DNA of 59,589 nt from Henriciella sp. (GTDB lineage Bacteria; Pseudomonadota; Alphaproteobacteria; Caulobacterales; Hyphomonadaceae), in the NCBI GenBank assembly GCA_029238175.1, contig JAQWGO010000180.1, positions 1 through 59,589 of the forward strand, in the 5' to 3' direction. Shown here piece by piece: positions 26,197 to 34,807 of the stretch. Position numbers and translations under genes: made by a program. The notes below the pieces were generated by a model. That model did not search any database, was not told the DNA's origin, and saw nothing but the letters and a program-made list of their open reading frames with translations. The first letter of the stretch is position 1. Each line of letters starts with the position of its first letter.

Positions 26197-27014
26197 GCCA
26201 GCCAAAAGTCACCGCGATCGTCGTATCGTACAATACCGGCCATCGACTGAAGGAATGCCTCTACGCACTAGATGCTGATCCGAATGTGGATGCGGTCGTC
26301 GTTGTCGACAATGGAAACCCGGAACAGGATGCGCAATATATCGCTGACTTTTGCGAGGTTTGCGCGACTTTCACACTGGTCGCGGGTCAGGGGAATATCG
26401 GGTTCGGCGCGGGTGTTAATCTAGGGGCGAGTAAGGCTTCAACAGAGCAATTCCTAGTTATCAACCCGGACGCGGTGTTGCGCTGGGGTTCAGTTGAGCA
26501 GCTTCAGGAAACAGCGCGCGAGCTTGCAGAGCCTTGGATCGTTGGGGGGCGCATCTTCAACCTTCGCGGCGTAGAAGAGCGCGGGGCACGGCGAAAAGAA
26601 CTCACATTATTTCGAGCGATGACGCGCGTGGTTGGTTGGAACACTTGGACGCTGGAGCATACGCCAGCGCCAGATGGGCCAGTGCCAATGGACCTGATTT
26701 CAGGCGCATTCTTTCTAACCTCAAAAGCCAGCTTTGAGCAGCTGGGCGGATTTGATGAAGACTATTTCTTGCACGTGGAAGATATCGATCTTTGCCGCCG
26801 GTGCCGGGAGGCGGGTGGAACTGTTATGTACGATCCACGGGCTGGCGCTTTGCATTACGGATCGACGTCAGATGTCTCGAGTAGAGCTGTCGCAGCGCAC
26901 AAAGCAAAGAGCTTGAAGCGCTATTTTCGTAAATTCTCAAAAGGACCGTTTGAGCGGGTTCTAGTTGAAATTTTCGTGCCGTTTATTGGCTTTGCGACAT
27001 GGCTTAGCGGCTAG
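26193..27014 (+). CDS. Glycosyltransferase family 2 (rhamnosyltransferase-like)
   Basis: A 273-residue cytoplasmic or membrane-associated enzyme with a GT-A fold. VSYNTGHRLKECL starts the fold, NPDAV holds the DXD-like metal site, and GGFDEDYFLHVEDIDLCRR is the acceptor/catalytic block common in GT2 rhamnosyltransferases of the RfbF/WbbL type. Translation begins at GTG 26193, overlapping the ligase gene stop (GTGA). The C-terminal region has a helix that may sit on the membrane. Its product would feed the O-antigen or capsule pathway served by the neighbouring ligase. Confidence 0.86.
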   Translation: MSQPKVTAIVVSYNTGHRLKECLYALDADPNVDAVVVVDNGNPEQDAQYIADFCEVCATFTLVAGQGNIGFGAGVNLGASKASTEQFLVINPDAVLRWGSVEQLQETARELAEPWIVGGRIFNLRGVEERGARRKELTLFRAMTRVVGWNTWTLEHTPAPDGPVPMDLISGAFFLTSKASFEQLGGFDEDYFLHVEDIDLCRRCREAGGTVMYDPRAGALHYGSTSDVSSRAVAAHKAKSLKRYFRKFSKGPFERVLVEIFVPFIGFATWLSG

Positions 27015-27020
27015 GCCGCT

Positions 27021-28043
27021 TTATTCTGACGCGCGCTCGATGAGGCTTGAAACAGCCGGTGTGAAATCCTGAAAATCATAGTCGGTAACGCGGTAGGCCC
27101 AGCCTTCTGCCTTGGTATTAATCGCCTCGGCGCGGCGTGCGCCTTCGCCGGCTTCGATGGCGCGGAAGGTAACCCATAGCCCATCAGGTTCGCGGTAAGC
27201 GCTAAGATCAATCTCTAGGCCGTCAAAGGTCTCGCTAATATGATGACCGACGCGTCTGGTTGTGATGTCTGCAGCTGGCTTGACATCCAATGCAGATAAA
27301 CGCGTGACGGCAAGGGCAGTTGTCGACGCTGCGAGACGGCTGATAAGTGTATCGTCTTGATAAGGCGGTGCAGGGCGGAAGCTGCGCGTGTCGCTGCCTG
27401 CCTGGCGGCTCAGATAGACAGATTCGCCTTGATTATCAGTTATACGGACCGAGCGAATGGCCGTTGGGCCGATATTGATGATGTCGAAATCAAGCCAGCT
27501 GCGGCTGGTGTAAAAGGGCGGCAGTGTGCCATTCGCCCGATAGGTTTGATTGTCATCAGGTCGGCGAACGTAGATTGTATCATTCTTGCGGCCCGCGATG
27601 AGCGCCGAGGTTATATCTCCGTCAGGGCCGAAGACTTCAACAAGGGCCCCATTCCCGTCTTCGGTTGGGTCGCCGAGCCCAATCCGATTATGCTTATACG
27701 GGTCATTTGTACGCTTCTCGCCATAGCTGAGGGTTTCTAACCCAGTCGCGAGCTCGGCGCGGCGTTCGGGGCGGATCGGGTAGCCACCGGCATCTTCCAT
27801 AACCCAGCCATCCGCTGTTCGCGCCAGCGTATAGGACTCATCTGCGAGAGTGAAACGGATGCGAGAGGCTTCGCTTCTAGCTTGACTAAAACCCGCTAAA
27901 ACAGGCTTACCCATATCAGCGTGCAAGCTCGATTTCGGTGCGGACGTAAGGTTGGTGAGGCCAAGAATGACCCAGAGACCTCCAGCGATAACTGCGAGTA
28001 TAATCAGCTTTCGTGCTAGTTTCCGGTTGCGTGGGCTAATCAT
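27021..28043 (-). CDS. DUF4340 protein of the Gld-type ABC operon
   Basis: A 340-residue protein with an N-terminal membrane anchor (residues ~12-30) and a large periplasmic region matching DUF4340: VRITDNQGESVYLSRQAG, repeated strands with RPAPPYQDDTLISRL, and a second similar half. DUF4340 genes regularly follow gldG-like genes. Its start overlaps the GldG-like stop by 4 bp (ATGA). The role is unknown, presumably as a periplasmic partner of the ABC exporter. Confidence 0.85.
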   Translation of the reverse strand: MISPRNRKLARKLIILAVIAGGLWVILGLTNLTSAPKSSLHADMGKPVLAGFSQARSEASRIRFTLADESYTLARTADGWVMEDAGGYPIRPERRAELATGLETLSYGEKRTNDPYKHNRIGLGDPTEDGNGALVEVFGPDGDITSALIAGRKNDTIYVRRPDDNQTYRANGTLPPFYTSRSWLDFDIINIGPTAIRSVRITDNQGESVYLSRQAGSDTRSFRPAPPYQDDTLISRLAASTTALAVTRLSALDVKPAADITTRRVGHHISETFDGLEIDLSAYREPDGLWVTFRAIEAGEGARRAEAINTKAEGWAYRVTDYDFQDFTPAVSSLIERASE

Positions 28044-29932
28044 ACTTTTGCCCTTCGCGAATTTCTACTCCACAGAAGTAGGCCCAGTAGGCCGATAATG
28101 AGTGGTCCACCAAGAATTGTGAACAGACGTAGTTTGAGCTCTAGCGCGTCGATGTCGCTGCGGAATTCGCGTTCGATCTGACGCAGGCTTGCGCGCGTGC
28201 GAACGATGTCTTCACGTAGCCGCGCGAGCTCTGTTTTTTCATTCTCGGTGAGTTCGGCGCTGAGGTCACCGTCGAAGAAGCCGCCTGTGGCTCCGACGGT
28301 TTGTAATTCTTCTAGGCGTTCTTGAGAGGTTGCCAAACGCGCTTCAAGTCGCGCTTGTTCGCTAAAGAATCGTTCTTGGGCCTCTTCGCGCATCTTATCG
28401 ACTGTAACCATGGGGCGGCGACCGGGCGCGCGCGCACGTAGGCTCATAAGGTCTGAGCCACCCGACAAGCTGTCCAACGCATTGAGGATAAAGGTGGTGT
28501 TGTCTGCGAACGGGATACCGGATTCGAGGTTCAAGTGGAGACCATCGTCAACCATGTCCGCATCAGCGATGAAGATGATTTCTGCGTCGATTGCGCTGGT
28601 TGAGATATGCGGCGGTGCTTCCGCCGCTGCGGCGCGCGCAAGCTCTCCGAAAACGGGATCCTCAGGGATGTCGAGATCAGGTGCACCATCTGGGAAAGCT
28701 GTAATAAGCGGTCCAGTTAGCCGCACAGCCAGTGGGGCAGGGCCAGTGTCTGTTGCTTCATACAGCGCGACTGTGTCGCCTGCAGAGATATCTATAGCTG
28801 CGCGGTCAGCTGGAATGGTGCTGGGGGCCTGTCCAGTCTGCATCAAAATTTCTCGATTGCCCGGAGCGCCGTCATTTACAAGGAACCGTCCCGGCGCGCC
28901 CAGGTTCACAGTGCGGCCTAGGTCGCTGGTGATCAGATTATCTGACGACATAAGCGCCGGTGGGATCGCTAAAAATAGCGGATGCCGCAGAACAGTTGTA
29001 CGGCCTTCGCCAGCATCCGCCTGAATTGAAAGGGCTGTTTCAGTGTCTGCAATGGCGGTATCATCCAGCCTAACACCCCAGACCGACGCGAAATGGTTGA
29101 GGTCAGATCGGATCTGGCGGTTGGTCATGTTGAATGGGCCAGTGCCTTGCGCCGTCTTCGCCGCCGGATCGATCAGGAATAATGCACGGCCAGTTCGCAA
29201 GACAAATTGATCGATCTGCCATAGCTGCCACTCTGACAGTTCTGGGGGATGCACCAGCATCAGAATGTCTATTTCACCCGGAAGTTCGACAAAATCAGGG
29301 TCAATAAGTTCGATTGTGAACGTCTTGCCGATCTCTCGGCGAATAACGTAACCCGCTTCATCGGTTAGGGACTGCATGCCCGGCAGTGTTGAGAGCAGGC
29401 CGACGCTGGCTGGTTCTGGTCTGTCCAACCGCGTGATCATGCGTGTTAGATCGTACTCAAAGCTGGTCTCTTGCTCAGGTGCGAGAAAAGGTATGACGCG
29501 TTCGTCGTCGACAGCGTTGCGCCCGATCAAGCCAAAATAGAGCGGGTCTGAACCATTGGTGTCAACCGCGACCAGACCTGCGGCGAGAGCTTCATCTTCA
29601 GCCGTTGAAAAAGGGGCTGGGTCGATTTCGCGGAGTCTTATGTTTGCGCCGCCGACGCTTTGATATGCATCAAGGAGCTCCCTCACGCGAACAGCATAAG
29701 CGCGAATGGCTGGAAACTCTTGGCCAACGCTTCTGGTGTAGACGAAAGTCAGGTCGATCGGCTCTGAAAGGTCTTTAAGTGTGCTCTTTGATCCATCCGA
29801 CAGTGTATAAAGCTTACTTTCAGTGAAATCGGCTCGCGCACCAGAGAACCAGGATTGCGAAATGAGGTTAGTAGCCGCGAAAATTGCAACAAACAGCAAG
29901 CTTGCGAGGATAAGATAGCGGCGCGCTGTCAT
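28040..29932 (-). CDS. GldG-like ABC transporter auxiliary protein
   Basis: A 630-residue membrane-anchored protein (PF09822-like). One helix near residues 4-25, a large periplasmic domain of ThuA/GATase-like fold, then a coiled coil (QARLEARLATSQERLEELQTV) and a C-terminal helix (LGGPLIIGLLGLLLW). Start ATG 29932 is taken because it gives the membrane N-terminus MTARRYLILAS and overlaps the permease stop by 4 bp; the longer frame to 29983 is not supported. In Bacteroidetes GldA/F/G support gliding; here the ligand of the complex is unknown. Confidence 0.87.
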   Translation of the reverse strand: MTARRYLILASLLFVAIFAATNLISQSWFSGARADFTESKLYTLSDGSKSTLKDLSEPIDLTFVYTRSVGQEFPAIRAYAVRVRELLDAYQSVGGANIRLREIDPAPFSTAEDEALAAGLVAVDTNGSDPLYFGLIGRNAVDDERVIPFLAPEQETSFEYDLTRMITRLDRPEPASVGLLSTLPGMQSLTDEAGYVIRREIGKTFTIELIDPDFVELPGEIDILMLVHPPELSEWQLWQIDQFVLRTGRALFLIDPAAKTAQGTGPFNMTNRQIRSDLNHFASVWGVRLDDTAIADTETALSIQADAGEGRTTVLRHPLFLAIPPALMSSDNLITSDLGRTVNLGAPGRFLVNDGAPGNREILMQTGQAPSTIPADRAAIDISAGDTVALYEATDTGPAPLAVRLTGPLITAFPDGAPDLDIPEDPVFGELARAAAAEAPPHISTSAIDAEIIFIADADMVDDGLHLNLESGIPFADNTTFILNALDSLSGGSDLMSLRARAPGRRPMVTVDKMREEAQERFFSEQARLEARLATSQERLEELQTVGATGGFFDGDLSAELTENEKTELARLREDIVRTRASLRQIEREFRSDIDALELKLRLFTILGGPLIIGLLGLLLWSRNSRRAKV

Positions 29933-30693
29933 CCTGCTCCACTCCGCTTGTGGCTTACAAACAGCGTATTTAGTGCAACGCACAAGGCCATAAATCCGAC
30001 AAAGAAGACTAGCCCACGTAGTTCCAAAACGCCGCGCTGAGCCGTTTCAAAATGAGTGACGAACGAGAATTGGGCGACTGCATCACCCGCACTGGTGCCT
30101 AACACTGAAGCAACAGCGCTCGTGACGAATGGCCAGCCAGCAGCAGTGAGTAAAAACGCGACCAGAACGCCGCTAACAAAGGCTAGAACCGAGCTTCTTG
30201 TGAGGGCTGAAACGGCTGCGCCAATAGCGAGATAGCCACCCGCCATAAGGAAGCTAACGAAGTAGGATAGCGCGATCGCAGCATTGTCCGCTGGGCCAAG
30301 AATATTGACTGTGACCCACCATGGCATTGTCAGGATCAGCGCTAGTCCTGCAACCGTCCAAGCGGCAAGAAGTTTTCCGATAACAAGACCAGGCAGACTA
30401 ACCGGGAGGGATAGAAGAAGTTCTGAAGTTCCCGCGCCCACCTCATCGGCCCAAAGACGCATCGCGAGGGCGGGCATGAACAGCATGTAGAGCCAAGGGT
30501 GCCAGTAGAAGAATGGTCCTAAGTCTGCCGCACCTGTATCGAAGAAGCGCGATAGTTCCCATGTGAAGACGCCAAGAACGATCAAAAATATTGCAATGAA
30601 GACGTAAGCGAGCGGCGTCGCGAAATAGGCTGAGAGCTCACGGCGCCATGCTGCCTTAATGCCCGTAATAGTGCTTTCGAGACGTGCGATCAT
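29929..30693 (-). CDS. ABC transporter permease, GldF-like
   Basis: The 254-residue inner-membrane protein has about six membrane helices and the ABC-2 family shape. WRRELSAYFATPLAYVFIAIFLIVLG starts the first helix, and LWADEVGAGTSELLLSLPVSLPGLVIGKLLAAW is the conserved loop of this group. It couples to the upstream ATPase (4-bp overlap at its start) and downstream GldG-like gene. Together with them it forms a complete ABC-2 exporter. Confidence 0.9.
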   Translation of the reverse strand: MIARLESTITGIKAAWRRELSAYFATPLAYVFIAIFLIVLGVFTWELSRFFDTGAADLGPFFYWHPWLYMLFMPALAMRLWADEVGAGTSELLLSLPVSLPGLVIGKLLAAWTVAGLALILTMPWWVTVNILGPADNAAIALSYFVSFLMAGGYLAIGAAVSALTRSSVLAFVSGVLVAFLLTAAGWPFVTSAVASVLGTSAGDAVAQFSFVTHFETAQRGVLELRGLVFFVGFMALCVALNTLFVSHKRSGAG

Positions 30694-31418
30694 ACGCTTT
30701 GATCCTCGCGTTCTCCGGCGAGCATCATGAATGCCTCTTCCAAGCCACCCGGCCGTGATTCTGCCAGCATCTCCGGTGTATCATCTGCAACCACTTGTCC
30801 GTGATCAATAACGATGACGCGGTTACACATGGCTGGGACTTCTTCGAGCGTGTGTGTGGAAATAACGATCGCCTTTTCAGGCGCCATGCGCGCGATCAAA
30901 GCACGCACAGCGCGTTTTTGAATAGGGTCGAGGCCATCTGTGGGCTCATCTAGAAGCAAGACTGGCGGATCATGCAAAATTGCGCCCGCCAAACCGACAC
31001 GGCGGCGGTAGCCCTTTGAAAGTGTGGAAATCGGCTGTGTAGCAACGTTTGCGATTCTGGCGTCAGCGATCACGCGCTCTATCGCGTTTTTGCGTTCTGG
31101 CTTGGAGAGGCCGTGCGCATCTGCCATGAACCGCAAGAAAGTTTGCGGTGTCATATCGCGGTACAGAGGCGCGCCTTCGGGCAGGTAACCGATTTGGCGC
31201 TGCGCCTCACGACGATCATGCGTAACAGAGATACCATTAATCGTGGCATCGCCCATGTCTGGCTCAAGTACGCCGGCGACCATCCGCATCGTTGTAGATT
31301 TTCCTGCGCCATTTTGGCCAAGGAAACCAAGGACTTCGCCTTTTTGCAGGTTGAACGTCATTTCAGAAACGGCAACGTGCCCGTCAAACGATTTCGCGAG
31401 AGCGTCGAGGTCGAGCAT
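30690..31418 (-). CDS. ABC transporter ATP-binding protein, GldA-like
   Basis: A 242-residue ATPase. GQNGAGKST (Walker A), LSKGYRRRVGLAG (signature), VLLLDEPTDGLD (Walker B) and the switch His in STHTLEEV are all present. LFLRFMADAHGLSKPERKNAIERVI fits the GldA/ABC-2 subset. First gene of the minus-strand four-gene operon ending at 27021; the ATG is at 31418, with no close upstream gene, so a promoter should lie between 31419 and 31500. Confidence 0.93.
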   Translation of the reverse strand: MLDLDALAKSFDGHVAVSEMTFNLQKGEVLGFLGQNGAGKSTTMRMVAGVLEPDMGDATINGISVTHDRREAQRQIGYLPEGAPLYRDMTPQTFLRFMADAHGLSKPERKNAIERVIADARIANVATQPISTLSKGYRRRVGLAGAILHDPPVLLLDEPTDGLDPIQKRAVRALIARMAPEKAIVISTHTLEEVPAMCNRVIVIDHGQVVADDTPEMLAESRPGGLEEAFMMLAGEREDQSV

Positions 31419-31785
31419 AGCGTCCAGTCTGAGATTGATCGTTAGAGATTCAGTAGCGCTATTTCGTGGCAGTGGCCAGTTGTCTTGTCGGTGTTTTTCC
31501 AGAGGCCAAGGTCTTCAAACGTAAATCGGCGCGTCCGAATAACGAACGCGCCGAACGACAACCATCATGGGAAGGTTATGTGTCGGACAGTGGAAACAAT
31601 CGCCCCGGGGGGCTGGGGGGGCTGATGGGTCCGGAATGATTGCTAGACTCCTCCGCCCGACCCGTACAAACTGATCGTAATCGGTGGCGTCGGCAAGGCG
31701 TGAATGAGGCTGATTTGCCTTATTTCATGCGGTATTGCATTAAAAATGCGTCACGTAAGGGAAAGTTGTCACGAGAATTCGCCTC
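31419..31785. other. Intergenic region between gldA-like and DUF2794 genes
   Basis: No convincing gene. It holds an inverted repeat CGGCGCGT/ACGCGCCG (31527-31534, 31546-31553, 11-nt loop, no T run) and a very G-rich stretch, six G (31607-31612), CT, seven G (31615-31621), five other bases, then GGG (31627-31629). A 62-residue open frame at 31640-31828 lacks coding character. Confidence 0.5.
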
Positions 31786-32124
31786 ATGGGTCATGTCACA
31801 CCACTTAAAAGCCCCGCTAAATCTCTGAAAGTTGCTTTTCAGCGTCCAGAGATGAGTATGATTCTAGATGTCTATGGAAAGCTCGTCATGACGGGGCAAG
31901 TCAAAGACTATGCCATTGGCATGCATAAGGATCAGGCGGTGTTTGCGATTTTCCAGCGCCACGCCGAGAATCCAACATGGTCGATCGTTAAGACGCCTAG
32001 CCTCGCAAAATTGCAGGGCGCGTTTGCCGTTCTTGGGTCGCAAGGGCAAATTTTGAAACGTGGCCGCGAATTGAAACAGGTTTTGAGCGTGTTTGAAACG
32101 CGCCGCTTTCAGGTTGTTAAGTAG
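31786..32124 (+). CDS. DUF2794 protein
   Basis: A 112-residue soluble protein with the DUF2794 pattern: MILDVYGKLVMTGQVKDYAIGM, a middle AVFAIFQRH strand, IVKTPSLAKLQGAFAVL, and GQILKRGRELKQVLSVFE at the end. The family is essentially restricted to Alphaproteobacteria and has no known function. The ATG at 31786 fits family length; an in-frame start further in, at the second MSMILD, cannot be excluded. Its stop is 2 bp from the stop of the convergent chrR gene. Confidence 0.85.
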   Translation: MGHVTPLKSPAKSLKVAFQRPEMSMILDVYGKLVMTGQVKDYAIGMHKDQAVFAIFQRHAENPTWSIVKTPSLAKLQGAFAVLGSQGQILKRGRELKQVLSVFETRRFQVVK

Positions 32125-32126
32125 GC

Positions 32127-32798
32127 CTACTGACCAAGTAGGCGCTGAACGACGCCCATCATGCCTGTAAAGCGTAATCCGCCTTCGTGAACTGCTAGCG
32201 CGAAGCATACGCCGTCCATATCACCGGTTGGCTGGTGTGTGTCTTCTGGGCCTTTGACGCTAACATCGCCGGGGCCAAAGCTGCCTGTCTCGTCGGTAAA
32301 TCCACCCGACACGACGAGCGTGAACTCACTGCCATTATGGCTGTGCTTGGGGACGGTTCTACCCGGTTCAATCCGGTAAAGTTCAACTTCGGCTTCACTT
32401 GAAACATCGAGCTTGAGACGGCGAACACCGGGCGTTAGGTTCTTCCAACCCGAAGAACCACAGGCTTCCAGCGCTTCTTCGCGGAGGGGTTCTGGCAGAG
32501 CCAGCAATTCTTCCAGCGCTTCGCCCGCTAAGTTTACAGCTTTGCGCGTCGGTTTTTCGTTAGCTTCCCATGCATCAATCATCGCCAAAGCTTTATCCGC
32601 TGCGCCGGCGCTTAAGTCAGAGGCAGCTTCTGTATCGAAGAAAACTCCATCGATTGTTTCAGCGCGGGCAATCGCGCGTGTGACGTCAGGGCGCAATGTC
32701 GCCTGCGTTTCAACCATAAGGGCAAATGCAGGATCAAGGCAGCCAGCAGCATAAGCGCTGTAAACTTCGCCAAAGTCTGAAATTGTAGTTTTGCCCAT
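32127..32798 (-). CDS. chrR: ChrR-family anti-sigma factor, zinc-site-deficient N-terminus
   Basis: A 223-residue anti-sigma factor that would hold the adjacent RpoE-like sigma until singlet oxygen or another stress releases it. The C-terminal cupin keeps its zinc ligands HSHNGSE plus the later His in THQP. The N-terminal anti-sigma domain begins MGKTTISDFGEVYSAYAAGCLDPA; the His and Cys of the canonical zinc site (His6, His31, Cys35, Cys38 in Rhodobacter ChrR) are not there (position 31 is Thr, 35 Leu, 38 Asp). ATG 32798 is chosen over a TTG at 32870. It follows rpoE on the same strand after 98 bp. Confidence 0.85.
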   Translation of the reverse strand: MGKTTISDFGEVYSAYAAGCLDPAFALMVETQATLRPDVTRAIARAETIDGVFFDTEAASDLSAGAADKALAMIDAWEANEKPTRKAVNLAGEALEELLALPEPLREEALEACGSSGWKNLTPGVRRLKLDVSSEAEVELYRIEPGRTVPKHSHNGSEFTLVVSGGFTDETGSFGPGDVSVKGPEDTHQPTGDMDGVCFALAVHEGGLRFTGMMGVVQRLLGQ

Positions 32799-32896
32799 GT
32801 GGTCGGATACTCTGCTAATTTTTGTTGTTATATTCCGCGATATTATCCGATTGGGCTTACCGTCAAGCAAATGCAGCTCCCGATTGCAGTCATGGT

Positions 32897-33556
32897 TTAG
32901 TTTTCGCGTTCCAAATTTCCGCGCAAACGCTGGAAAGCGAGGCGGATTCGAGATTTTACAGTGCCGAGCGGCAAGCCGTAAGTTTTGGCGATTTCTGAAT
33001 GGGAGAGACCTTCGTAGAACACCGCTTTTAAAAGAACGAGCTGGTCTTCTGGTAGCGTCTCGATTTCCCGGCGCACAATTGTTTCCATCTGGAGACGGTT
33101 CACTGTGATATCTGGTTGTTCAGACTCGGCTGGTTTCAGCATAGGGTCTTCAGCATCAAGGTCAGGCTTATTTATACGGCGATGATTATCGATCCGCCGG
33201 TTGCGAGCGATCCGGAATATCCATGTTGAAACTGATGCCTGGTTGCGGTCATATTGTTCAGCTTTGCGCCAAACATTCAGCATCACTTCCTGCATAATCT
33301 CTTCGGCAGAGCTTGGGTCGCTGCCGAGGCGCATAAGATAACTTTTTAGCCGCGGCGCGAAGTGTTCAAAAATCTCAGAAAATGCAGCACGCGACTTTAC
33401 CGCCGCGATTTGTTCAACGCAGTCGGCTAGTCTGGTCCGTTCAATCGGACCGTTACCTGTTGTTACTACTGACAATAATTCATCCCGCGAAGCCTCACAC
33501 TCGTATAAAGCGCTTTCTGCTATAGAATTGCAACCGCTGCGAGATAATAAACTCAT
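32897..33556 (-). CDS. rpoE: ECF sigma factor, RpoE/ChrR type
   Basis: A 219-residue extracytoplasmic-function sigma-70 factor. Region 2 contains FAPRLKSYLMRLGSDPSSAEEIMQEVMLNVWRK and STWIFRIARNRRID, and region 4 LPEDQLVLLKAVFYEGLSHSEIAKTYGLPLGTVKSRIRLAF. An N-terminal extension of about 40 residues is present; a shorter start is possible. With chrR next to it the pair resembles ECF11, which responds to singlet oxygen in Rhodobacter. The divergent IalB-like gene is 103 bp away, and no clear auto-regulated TGATC-type promoter was seen in that gap. Confidence 0.92.
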   Translation of the reverse strand: MSLLSRSGCNSIAESALYECEASRDELLSVVTTGNGPIERTRLADCVEQIAAVKSRAAFSEIFEHFAPRLKSYLMRLGSDPSSAEEIMQEVMLNVWRKAEQYDRNQASVSTWIFRIARNRRIDNHRRINKPDLDAEDPMLKPAESEQPDITVNRLQMETIVRREIETLPEDQLVLLKAVFYEGLSHSEIAKTYGLPLGTVKSRIRLAFQRLRGNLEREN

Positions 33557-33659
33557 AATCGCCCGTTAATGTTGTGTGTCTTATTTAGGCCTTATGATTT
33601 GGTAGAGATATTGGTGTGGCTTGTCCATATATTCTATTCTATATGAAAGATAATATATA

Positions 33660-34157
33660 ATGCGTGGTTTTGCTCTTCTCGGCACAATGTTGGTTCTAGC
33701 AATTGGTATGACAGCTCAGGCGTCTCCCTCTGTCGTTAATCAGTATAAGGACTGGGTTGTATTTACTGAGGATAGCGGTGGGGAAAAGCTTTGCTACGCC
33801 GCAACGAAAGCCACGGACATGGCACCGAAGTCTGCTGATCACGGCGATGTTTGGTTTTACGTTTCAAACTGGCAATCGGGTAAGGCCCGCAATCAACCAA
33901 GTCTAAAGGTCGGCTATGATTTGCGCGGCGACCTGCCGGGTAAGGCAAAGATCGGGCGCAGTGATTGGTCTCTTTTCGGTGTCGGCCGTGAAGCCTTCGC
34001 GCAGGACGGCGACGATACCGCCCTTGTCAGGCAGTTAAAGCGCGGTAACGAGCTACGCGTCGAGGCAACCTCAAATCGGAATACTCGTGTTACCTACCAT
34101 TTTTCTTTATCAGGCTCGAGCTCCGCGATTGAGCGTGCCGCGTCAGTTTGCAGATAG
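33660..34157 (+). CDS. IalB-like (invasion-associated locus B) secreted protein
   Basis: A 165-residue exported protein with a signal peptide ending near AQAS (residue ~22). EKLCYAATKATDMAPKSA, DVWFYVSNW, VGYDLRG and a terminal VCR Cys match the alphaproteobacterial IalB-like family, usually in the periplasm and disulfide linked between the two Cys. The start lies in AT-rich DNA with no clear Shine-Dalgarno. It is 81 bp upstream of the first DUF11 gene on the same strand and might share its transcript, but a terminator is not seen in either gap. Confidence 0.72.
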   Translation: MRGFALLGTMLVLAIGMTAQASPSVVNQYKDWVVFTEDSGGEKLCYAATKATDMAPKSADHGDVWFYVSNWQSGKARNQPSLKVGYDLRGDLPGKAKIGRSDWSLFGVGREAFAQDGDDTALVRQLKRGNELRVEATSNRNTRVTYHFSLSGSSSAIERAASVCR

Positions 34158-34238
34158 TTTTTCAAGTTAGCAGCGTCATTAATGGGTGATTAAAGGAAAT
34201 CGGTGATTCTTCGGGTAGAGCTTGACCGGAGAAATACC

Positions 34239-34715
34239 ATGCTACGTGGATCACTATTCGCCCTTTCGTTATTAACGGCGTTCATTGCGCCAGCCTATGC
34301 TACTGGTTTGCAGGCCGAGCAGATTGTCGAAGTTGCGACTGTCTCAGTTGATGAAAATGGCCAAGAGCAGGTTACTTACATGCTCGCTGAAGAAGTCGCC
34401 CCAGGCGATCAAGTGCGTTACACGATTAACTAAACGAATGCCGGTAATGAGAGCGCGAGCAACGTAAAGCTTGATATGCCTGTTCCAGCTGAAGTCGACT
34501 TCATTGAGGGGTCTGCAGATGCCACGTCAGCAGAAATTTCATACTCCGCTGACAATGGCGAGACCTTCGCGTCACGCGGCACCCTAACGGTTACTGAAGC
34601 TGGTGAGCCACAAGCGGCGACTGCAAAAGATATTACGCATGTACGCTGGACCTTCACGGGCGATATTGCGCCAGGTGAAGCGGGCAGCATCAGCTACAGC
34701 GGTGTTTTAAAATAA
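34239..34715 (+). pseudogene. Secreted DUF11-like protein, broken by in-frame TAA
   Basis: The reading frame from ATG 34239 (after GGAG) gives a signal peptide ending near PAYA, then a DUF11-type beta domain. At 34431-34433 a TAA stops translation after GDQVRYTIN; the same frame then continues TNAGNESASNVKLDMPVPAEV and ends at 34715 with ISYSGVLK. TYTN(A/T)G is a DUF11 motif, so the original codon was probably Tyr (TAT or TAC). The complete product would be about 158 residues. It is the first of three damaged exported genes. Sequencing error, true mutation or recoding cannot be told apart here. Confidence 0.75.
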
Positions 34716-34807
34716 GAAAATATGGAAAAGGCAGGGACTTTCGCGGCTTGTTAACCGTGTTCTGTCACTATGCCGACCAAAGAGCTTGAATAATCTGGAG
34801 CCGGGCA

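Noticed and set aside
31627-31680. SRP (4.5S) RNA suggested by GGTCCGGAA
   Set aside because: The conserved continuation AGGAAGCAGCC and flanking helix are missing.
31640-31828. 62-residue open frame on the plus strand upstream of DUF2794
   Set aside because: It overlaps the DUF2794 start in another frame, lacks a start site signal and does not look like coding sequence.
34476-34715. Separate small gene after the TAA in the first DUF11 frame
   Set aside because: It has no ribosome binding site, is in the same frame as the upstream half, and continues its domain; a broken single gene fits better.
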